A DNA stretch of 49,976 nt from IMG/VR virus record IMGVR_UViG_3300024265_000070, positions 1 to 49,976 of that record; one strand, given 5' to 3'. The DNA is from a virus. Shown here piece after piece: positions 44,650 through 49,976 of this stretch (position 1 is the stretch's first letter; every line of letters begins with the position of its first letter). The position numbers and the translations under genes are program-made. The notes under the pieces were generated by a model. It was not told the origin of the DNA and made no database searches. It saw only the letters and a list, made by a program, of their open reading frames with translations.

Positions 44650-45075
44650 ATGACTGACATAGCATTAACCGCCGCTCAAATTGCGGCCGTACACCCGGAA
44701 GAAGCGGAGATTTATTCGTTTATAGCTGGTGAAGCAATTACCAAAGGACAGCTCGTTTACATGGATTCCGCTGGAAAGGTCCAGGTTGCCGACGCGAACG
44801 ATTCAGGGCACCAGCAAGCAATCGGAATCGCAATGGACGCCGCCCCCGCCGCCCTTGAGACCCTTAGTGTCTTGAAGCGTGGGGCAGTTGCCGGGTTTAC
44901 TTTGACAAATCAAGCGTTCGACGACGGTATCTATTTATCTGATACTGCTGGCGTTGCCGCTGATTCCAATGGGACTCTGACTGTCCCGATTGGCCGGATC
45001 ACTTCGATCCCCGAAGTTGGCGGGATTACGAAAGTTATTTATTTTGACTTCCGTTGGCGTGCAGATCACGCTTAA
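44650..45075 (+). CDS. Capsid decoration protein (DUF2190-like)
   Basis: 141 residues. AGEAITKGQLVYMDSAGKVQ, HQQAIGIAMDAA, LSVLKRGAVAGFTLTNQAFD DG and GTLTVPIGRITSI are the recurrent strands of the DUF2190-type capsid cement proteins. Trimers or monomers stabilise mature HK97-like capsids. Lies between scaffold and major capsid. Confidence 0.78.
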   Translation: MTDIALTAAQIAAVHPEEAEIYSFIAGEAITKGQLVYMDSAGKVQVADANDSGHQQAIGIAMDAAPAALETLSVLKRGAVAGFTLTNQAFDDGIYLSDTAGVAADSNGTLTVPIGRITSIPEVGGITKVIYFDFRWRADHA

Positions 45076-45123
45076 ATTGATCGGCACAATCAACAACTTT
45101 AATCAATGATGAGGTAAAAAATC

Positions 45124-46209
45124 ATGAGTGGAATTTACGGATTACTCGGAAAAGACGACAGAGATCGGGCGTTCCGGGTGCAAAACTTAGGGGCGGAGGT
45201 CATTTACGACGCGGTCTCCGAGCTCTTAGACTCTTGGAATGAAGGACTCCAAAAGGCGCTAGGAGTGTTTGTAGAGGCGGAAACTGAAACTTTTAAGAAA
45301 CGGTACAAGTTACCGGGAGGCGGAAAGCTTCAGGAAATGGGTCAGAACACACAGGCTCAAGCCGCCGCAAGAAAACGGACAGGTCAATACGATGTTGCGT
45401 TTCCTTTGAAAGAATACTCCGCCGCGTTTGGCGGAAACAGGGTCGACATGGCTTACATGACCCTGGAAGAGCTTGACAATCATTTGAAAACGATCTTCAC
45501 AGAAGATGCCGCAACTCTTCGTTTCCTAATGTTGGACCGGTTGTTTAACAACGTCCAAGGTTCGTTTGGGGATAACGATCACGGCACTTTGTTAATCGAA
45601 GGTTTGGCGAATGGGGACGCTGTGGTTTATCCTCCTGTTATCGGGAGCGCAACCGAAGCGACTGAAGATCATTATCTCGAAGCCGGTTATCTAGCGACTG
45701 CGATCTCTGACAGTGACAACCCTTATACAACCATTAGGGACGAATTGACCCATCACACCAAGAGGATCCAGGGCGGGCAAAATATAGTCGTTTTCATCAA
45801 TAACGCCGAAGTCGCAGAGACCGAAGCGTTGACCGACTTTGATCCCCTGTCTGACAATTTCGTCCGCGATGGCGAGGATACCGCTGTACCGTTTGGTCTC
45901 CCGACTGCCCTTCCCGGGCGAATCATAGGCCGATCAAATGGCGTATGGATCGTTGAGTGGGACTTCATCCCCGCGACCTATATGTACGGTCAAGACATCG
46001 ATCAACCCGCTCCTCTGTTCATGCGAACAGATCCGGCAAGCACAGGACTCCCAGGTGGACTCGCTTTGATATCCGAAGGAAAAGGCAAGGGGCCGCTGGA
46101 GGGTTCAGTGTGGTCACGCCGGACAGGGTTTGGAGTTGGCAATCGACTCAACGGTGTTTGTATGGAACTCGCCGCTGGCGGTTCATATACAAAACCGACA
46201 ATCGTTTAG
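45124..46209 (+). CDS. Major capsid protein (HK97 fold)
   Basis: 361 residues. N-terminal AEVIYDAVSELLDSWNEGLQ, then FVEAETETFKKRYKLPGGGK LQ (E-loop area), FPLKEYSAAFGGNRVDMAYM (spine region), and late GRIIGRSNGVWIVEWDFIPA, YGQDIDQPAPLFMRTDP of the P/A domain. No protease domain or delta region is apparent, consistent with the separate scaffold. Context (scaffold, decoration, then this gene) is decisive. Ribosome site GAGGTAAAAAATC. Confidence 0.88.
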   Translation: MSGIYGLLGKDDRDRAFRVQNLGAEVIYDAVSELLDSWNEGLQKALGVFVEAETETFKKRYKLPGGGKLQEMGQNTQAQAAARKRTGQYDVAFPLKEYSAAFGGNRVDMAYMTLEELDNHLKTIFTEDAATLRFLMLDRLFNNVQGSFGDNDHGTLLIEGLANGDAVVYPPVIGSATEATEDHYLEAGYLATAISDSDNPYTTIRDELTHHTKRIQGGQNIVVFINNAEVAETEALTDFDPLSDNFVRDGEDTAVPFGLPTALPGRIIGRSNGVWIVEWDFIPATYMYGQDIDQPAPLFMRTDPASTGLPGGLALISEGKGKGPLEGSVWSRRTGFGVGNRLNGVCMELAAGGSYTKPTIV

Positions 46210-46223
46210 TAGAGAGGTGTATA

Positions 46224-46508
46224 ATGACCGCTCCAAATAGAGTAGCACAAAAAACGCTCAAAACTCTTTTGTCCCTGGAAGCCAAGGTAGACGTTATCTT
46301 GAAAAACATGGGTATTCCCGAAAAGGAATTGAAAGAGCTTAATGAGAGGTTGGGTAAGGTCGCGGTATATCGCTCTCCTCCACCCAACAAAAAAGAAAGC
46401 CTCTCCAGAGAGGAAGTCGCCGCGCAGGTAGCCGGATCTCCTGAACCCGCAAAGGGAAAGGCCAAGAAAGCCAAACCAGCGCAGGCCAAGGACGAATCTG
46501 AGGATTAG
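46224..46508 (+). CDS. Small coiled-coil/basic-tailed protein
   Basis: 94 residues from the ATG after AGAGAGGTGTATA. A helical first half (AQKTLKTLLSLEAKVDVILK), then a Lys/Pro/Ala-rich tail (KGKAKKAKPAQAKDESED). It may be a head-associated factor. A longer frame into the capsid gene is unlikely. Last gene before a terminator. Confidence 0.66.
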   Translation: MTAPNRVAQKTLKTLLSLEAKVDVILKNMGIPEKELKELNERLGKVAVYRSPPPNKKESLSREEVAAQVAGSPEPAKGKAKKAKPAQAKDESED

Positions 46509-46534
46509 TCCTCAATCGCCCAAACAACTATCAA

Positions 46535-46564
46535 GGGGCGGGCAATAATCCGCCCGCCCCTTTT
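46535..46564 (+). terminator. Strong rho-independent terminator after the capsid gene
   Basis: GGGGCGGGC (46535-46543) and GCCCGCCCC (46552-46560) form a 9-bp perfect stem with an 8-base loop followed by TTTT. It reduces readthrough into the connector/tail genes, which explains high capsid expression. Confidence 0.94.
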
Positions 46565-46585
46565 ATTTTTATGAGGTAAAAAACT

Positions 46586-47422
46586 ATGGGTAAAGAAAGA
46601 TTTAATCACTTAGTAGGTGAAAAGATCACCATGACGGGCATGATGAACATGGATGTCGGTTCTATCTACGTCTCTCCTAACGGAAACGACGCATACTTGG
46701 GCGGCATTATATCCCCTGTCAAAACAATTACAAAGGCGTTGTCACTTGTTTCATCCACCCGGAAAACGATTTATGTCGCCGCGGGTGAGTATGCCGAAGT
46801 GACCGGCTTGACATGGCCGACCATTTCAGGCGTAAAACTCATCGGAGTTGGGAACCGATGGGAGACCGTTATCTCAGCGGCCGCGGGGGATCAGGTTATC
46901 GAAATCGCTCCAGGAGCGCAATCAAGCACGTTTGAAGTCACGATCCAGAATATCCAGATTGACCACGATACCAGCGGTCAAGACGGGTTATTACTGACTC
47001 ATACTTCTGTTGGCAAGAAAATGAATGTCTATCTTGGTAACTTTGGCTTGGCTGGCGATAGCTCAGACCTTGGCATCTTGGTCGCTCACGGCGGTTCTGG
47101 AAACGCAGTCCGCATTTATTGGGACGGCGGAAATGGAAGCATTGAAAGCGCGATCGATCTTGACTCCGAGGACGGCGGCGATAGGTTCTTTGTTGAAAAT
47201 GTGATGTTCGAGGCAAATATCGACGCAGGCGCGTCTAACACAACCCAAACGATCCGCCTGTTCAATTGTCAGATTTTACATGAGGGCTTTTCCGGTGGTG
47301 GGACATCCGGCGTTGTTGTATTGGGTGGTTGCCGGAGCAAAACAGGTACAACGTTTGCAAAGGCCGACGACACCGACGTTACAGCTAATGCGTCGCTGAC
47401 CGGCCCGACTACATTTCCGTAA
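46586..47422 (+). CDS. Pectate-lyase-like beta-helix protein
   Basis: 278 residues. IYVSPNGNDAYLGGIISPVK TITKAL- is the start of DUF1565/beta-helix type, followed by KTIYVAAGEYAEVTGLTWPT and repeated beta turns with NIQIDHDTSGQDGLLL, ending in a Gly/Thr region. In phages such proteins bind or cut polysaccharide. Placement between capsid and connector genes is unusual and suggests a head or neck appendage. GAGGTAAAAAACT precedes the ATG. Confidence 0.72.
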   Translation: MGKERFNHLVGEKITMTGMMNMDVGSIYVSPNGNDAYLGGIISPVKTITKALSLVSSTRKTIYVAAGEYAEVTGLTWPTISGVKLIGVGNRWETVISAAAGDQVIEIAPGAQSSTFEVTIQNIQIDHDTSGQDGLLLTHTSVGKKMNVYLGNFGLAGDSSDLGILVAHGGSGNAVRIYWDGGNGSIESAIDLDSEDGGDRFFVENVMFEANIDAGASNTTQTIRLFNCQILHEGFSGGGTSGVVVLGGCRSKTGTTFAKADDTDVTANASLTGPTTFP

Positions 47423-47481
47423 AGCTTTTATTAGAGAGGGGTGTATTATGCCTCTCTCTAATCTTGTAACTGGAGCGAATA

Positions 47482-47952
47482 ATGGCTGTAATTGAAAGAG
47501 CAAAATTCGAGGTTATTTTAGTCGCCAGGTCCGGTAAGCTTATGGTCGCCGCTGATTTAGATGGCACGACTGTAGACGGGTCTAATACAGACCTAAATGA
47601 CCCCTTGGGTGTTGCGATCAGAGAAGTCGGGGGCTCTGTTGGTGATATTTCGTCTGTTGACGACGATGATATCGCTACAGTCGATTCGACAAAAACAGAT
47701 CAATTTATCGATACCGCCGAGCTCCGGATCCTCCAATCTATCGAGGGGAATCTGGATGACGTTGATACGACCGCTGGATCACACTCCCGCCGGTTCTCTC
47801 AGTTAGCGACTCAGGTAGAAAAGAAACTACAACGCCTGGAGAAAAAGCTTGAAGATAAGTACGGCGTTGGGGTTCCAGTAATGACGGCTGGCGTTATTTT
47901 GCTAGATATCGCAGATCATAACGACGATTTACCCACCACAGAATCGAGTTAA
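47482..47952 (+). CDS. Putative head-tail adaptor/connector protein
   Basis: 156 residues. N-terminal beta part (ERAKFEVILVARSGKLMV), an acidic linker, then a helix pair (FSQLATQVEKKLQRLEKKLE) and a short C-terminus. Position after the head genes and before the stopper fits a connector. Not recognised by motif. Confidence 0.5.
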   Translation: MAVIERAKFEVILVARSGKLMVAADLDGTTVDGSNTDLNDPLGVAIREVGGSVGDISSVDDDDIATVDSTKTDQFIDTAELRILQSIEGNLDDVDTTAGSHSRRFSQLATQVEKKLQRLEKKLEDKYGVGVPVMTAGVILLDIADHNDDLPTTESS

Positions 47953-47954
47953 TA

Positions 47955-48293
47955 ATGGCATTGGATATTATCGCGGGCGACAACTTAATAATCGCAGGGG
48001 GGACCTTCCCGATCTTTTCGGTTGGGGAGCAAACCGTCGATAATTTCAACGACCCTAGTTACTTGAAAATGGCGACCGTCAGTTGCTCAACAGAAAGGGA
48101 CGGCGATAACGCATCCGGAGACACGACCGGCAAGGTTGAGAATCTAACTAGTCTATTGTGTATGCCGTTTCAAGCGCTAACACCCGAACAGCTTATCGGG
48201 CTTGGACTAAATGATCCGCACGAAAAGAAAACAACCTTTATCGCAGACGGTACCAGTTTTGTCGAGATTGTTGTAACAGTAGGTAAAAGATAA
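47955..48293 (+). CDS. Putative head-tail stopper protein
   Basis: 112 residues, beta-rich (GDNLIIAGGTFPIFSVGEQT, ERDGDNASGDTTGKVENLTS). Small beta-barrel stoppers lie here in SPP1-like gene orders. One-base overlap with the gp10-like gene. Confidence 0.5.
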   Translation: MALDIIAGDNLIIAGGTFPIFSVGEQTVDNFNDPSYLKMATVSCSTERDGDNASGDTTGKVENLTSLLCMPFQALTPEQLIGLGLNDPHEKKTTFIADGTSFVEIVVTVGKR

Positions 48294-48685
48294 TGGGTTT
48301 AGGAATATCTATCAATGGAATCCAGGAAGCGCAAAAGCAGAATAATGCAATGATCGCCGCGCTCCGTCCGACAAATCTGTTTGGTACTGTTATCCAAGGC
48401 GTGACGATTGCCGTACAAAGATACGCGGTATCGATTACTCATGTAGTCACCGGATCGCTTCGAGCCTCTCACCGGATGGCTGTAAAAAAGCTGGAAGGAA
48501 AGGTCTTTATTGACCCCGGGGCGACGAATCCATTAACCCAACAAAGACCGGCTGATTATGGCGTGACAGAACAAAGGCGCGGGGGCGACCATGCTTTTTA
48601 TACGAGGACTGAAAGAGAAGCCGGACAACGCCTTGCAAGACAAGGCGCCGACATAATTCGAGCCAAGATACGGAGACCGATTTAA
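48293..48685 (+). CDS. HK97 gp10-like tail completion/neck protein
   Basis: 130 residues. VQRYAVSITHVVTGSLRASH RMAV matches the 'TGxLRxS' core of gp10-like proteins, followed by strands and a C-terminal basic helix (ARQGADIIRAKIRRPI). It helps join head and tail. One-base overlaps on both sides. Confidence 0.75.
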   Translation: MGLGISINGIQEAQKQNNAMIAALRPTNLFGTVIQGVTIAVQRYAVSITHVVTGSLRASHRMAVKKLEGKVFIDPGATNPLTQQRPADYGVTEQRRGGDHAFYTRTEREAGQRLARQGADIIRAKIRRPI

Positions 48686-49164
48686 TGACACTCACGCTAA
48701 CCGGGCGAGAACAGATTCGGGATGCTCTAAAGGTGCTTGTAGATGCAAACTTACAGGCAAGTCCGACCACTAGCTCAAAGCCAGTTTTTGTAACGTTTTC
48801 TCATCAACCAGACACCGAGGAGCTCGATGGCAAAAGTCCTTATATGTTCATAGCCTCCGGTCCGGCAAAAAGAGAATCTCGGGCTATTGCTGAAAAGGTC
48901 AGAGGCGAGATAATGTTGCTGGTCGGAGTAGGTATTCGGGTAGGCTCAACAGCGGCTAACGCATTGAGCGATCCGGCGATCGAGGACAAGTTAGACAAGA
49001 TCGAACAAAGATTTTTTGAAATGTTATTCAATCAAACAAATCATTCGACGGACGATTGGCAATGGGTCGAACTCGAAGGGACAAGCTTCGTCGGGTACGA
49101 AAGAAAAGGTAATGACATATATCGAGTCGAGGCATGGAACCTCTTGTTTCGAACGAACGATTAA
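48685..49164 (+). CDS. Tail terminator/completion protein
   Basis: 159 residues. The pattern REQIRDALKVLVDANL then PYMFIASGPAKRESRAIAEK, GEIMLLVGVGIRVGS and RVEAWNLLFRTND fits tail terminator proteins of the minor tail U/gp11-type fold. The gene order (gp10-like, terminator, tail tube) supports this. ATG overlaps the preceding stop by one base. Confidence 0.7.
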   Translation: MTLTLTGREQIRDALKVLVDANLQASPTTSSKPVFVTFSHQPDTEELDGKSPYMFIASGPAKRESRAIAEKVRGEIMLLVGVGIRVGSTAANALSDPAIEDKLDKIEQRFFEMLFNQTNHSTDDWQWVELEGTSFVGYERKGNDIYRVEAWNLLFRTND

Positions 49165-49177
49165 AGGAGTTGTTTAG

Positions 49178-49423
49178 ATGGCAAAGAATAAAGATAAAAA
49201 AATCGTGGCGGTTTATATTGGCGGTTTGGGCGGCGCGGATACATTTACTGATATCCCCGCGCGGGACTTAACCGAGGAGGATGTCAAAGGGATTGATAAA
49301 TATACCCTTGATGAAATTTTGGATCTCCCTGCCCACAGCGAGTATAAGCTTTACGAAAAACCAAGTAAGTCAAATCAATCAGACAAACCCAAAACAGAAG
49401 ATTTGGAGGTAGACGATGGGTAA
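49178..49423 (+). CDS. Small tail-operon protein
   Basis: 81 residues after AAAGGAGTTGTTTAG. Strand-rich N-terminus (DKKIVAVYIGGLGGADTFTD), then acidic helices and a charged tail (KSNQSDKPKTEDLEVDDG). Overlaps the tail-tube start by eight bases. Not recognised. Confidence 0.58.
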   Translation: MAKNKDKKIVAVYIGGLGGADTFTDIPARDLTEEDVKGIDKYTLDEILDLPAHSEYKLYEKPSKSNQSDKPKTEDLEVDDG

Positions 49424-49976
49424 CATATTTACATCAGAGGTACAATTAGGCAGGGAGGGGACAGCGGGAAATGAGGTAAACGCAACACAGAAATGGCGCG
49501 GCCCCGCTGGATTCCTGGATGAACAGCAAACGCTTGTTTTTGTCGATGAGCATATCGGGAGCATCCCTGGAAAAGATCGGACGTATATCCCGCAGGTATT
49601 AACTGGGATCGCTTTTCCAGATACTCCGGCGACGTTTGAGCAACTAACGACACTATTCGCCGCTGGGATTCAGGACGATACTCCGGCGGCAGATGGGGGC
49701 GGGTCAGGTAAGATATATTTTTATCAACCGCCTGTTGACAATGTTCAGCCGGACGAAACATTTATTAAAACTTATACGATTGAGTCCGGAGACAGTGAGG
49801 CCGCGGAAGTAGCGACGTATTGTGTCCCCGCTGAGTTTACTTTAGCTGGCGCGATGGGCGAGGCTTTAATGGTCTCGTCTACTTGGTTCGGACGACAAGC
49901 CGCACCAGGAGCATTTACGGGTGCTTTATCGTTGCTGGCAGTAGAGGACATCTTGACTCAAGGGGACGCTATTTAT
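49416..49976 (+). CDS. Tail tube (major tail) protein, N-terminal part, open at the window end
   Basis: Starts at ATG after TTTGGAGGTAGACG. The frame runs through the right terminal overlap and joins the segment starting at base 1, giving about 335 residues. N-terminal MGNIFTSEVQLGREGTAGNE, a middle strand YIPQVLTGIAFPDTPATFE, PVDNVQPDETFIKTYTIESG then EVATYCVPAEFTLAGAM. In this end copy two bases are missing after 49954, which shifts the last codons; the left copy is intact. Tail tube identity from position and size. Confidence 0.72.
   Translation, partial: MGNIFTSEVQLGREGTAGNEVNATQKWRGPAGFLDEQQTLVFVDEHIGSIPGKDRTYIPQVLTGIAFPDTPATFEQLTTLFAAGIQDDTPAADGGGSGKIYFYQPPVDNVQPDETFIKTYTIESGDSEAAEVATYCVPAEFTLAGAMGEALMVSSTWFGRQAAPGAFTGALSLLAVEDILTQGDAIY
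49836..49976. repeat. Terminal overlap of circular contig, right copy
   Basis: Matches bases 1-143 except for two missing A residues in CAAGGGG. The deletion shifts the tail-tube frame, so it is probably an assembly or sequencing error near the contig end. Confidence 0.9.

Noticed and set aside
45957-46223. Extended start of the 46224 gene inside the capsid gene
   Set aside because: The upstream part is out-of-frame capsid sequence; the ATG at 46224 has AGAGAGG.
1-49976. CRISPR array, insertion sequence, integrase or rRNA
   Set aside because: No regularly spaced repeats, transposase or integrase motifs, or rRNA sequence could be seen in the window.

Overview
This window is a complete, circularly permuted genome of a tailed siphovirus-like phage of about 49.8 kb. 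The last 141 bases repeat the first 143 (with a 2-base difference), and the tail-tube gene runs across the join, so the contig should be closed into a circle. Every supported gene is on the + strand. No integrase, recombinase, prophage repressor or DNA polymerase is visible, so the phage is probably virulent and uses the host replisome. The host cannot be fixed from sequence alone. Strong AGGAG-type ribosome sites and sigma-70-like promoters show only that it is bacterial. The style of the baseplate protein at 3263 reminds me of Chloroflexi (Anaerolineae) phage tails, a weak inference.

Layout on the circle: terminase small and large subunits, accessory genes, portal and MuF-like minor head protein (29.8-39.7 kb); an RNA region with a structured 3' UTR, three tRNAs and a tmRNA-like RNA (39.9-40.35 kb); structural genes, scaffold, decoration protein and major capsid (40.5-46.5 kb); a beta-helix protein and connector/tail-completion genes, then tail tube (46.6-49.98 and 1-0.59 kb); tail chaperones with a -1 frameshift, tape measure, baseplate and fibre-like proteins (0.6-8.7 kb); lysis (8.7-11.6 kb, interrupted by a metallophosphoesterase); an early/regulatory block (11.7-18.6 kb); replication and DNA modification (18.7-25 kb: replisome organiser, DnaC-like loader, methyltransferase, Spo11/Topo VI-A-like Toprim protein); and a block of very small genes with a roughly 200-nt structured RNA (25-29.7 kb).

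Expression appears to be organised by three recognisable promoter groups: four promoters carrying a CGATATATCG-like palindrome between -35 and -10, three sharing a 20-mer ending in the -10 box, and two sharing CCCCAAACCTG in the spacer. Two structural operons start with matching leaders that contain an intrinsic terminator between promoter and first gene.

The most unusual locus is the RNA array at 40.0-40.35 kb. It holds an initiator-like tRNA (CAT), tRNA-Asn and tRNA-Asp. Four bases later comes a 100-nt RNA with the tmRNA 5' end, G3:U70 alanine acceptor stem, a P2-like helix, a resume-like GCC-CAA-GAC-GAA segment and a T-arm. It has no pseudoknots, no stop codon and a non-canonical T-loop. 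Together these look like a phage set of altered translation-initiation and ribosome-rescue RNAs. All functions are inferred from reading the sequence; no database search was run.
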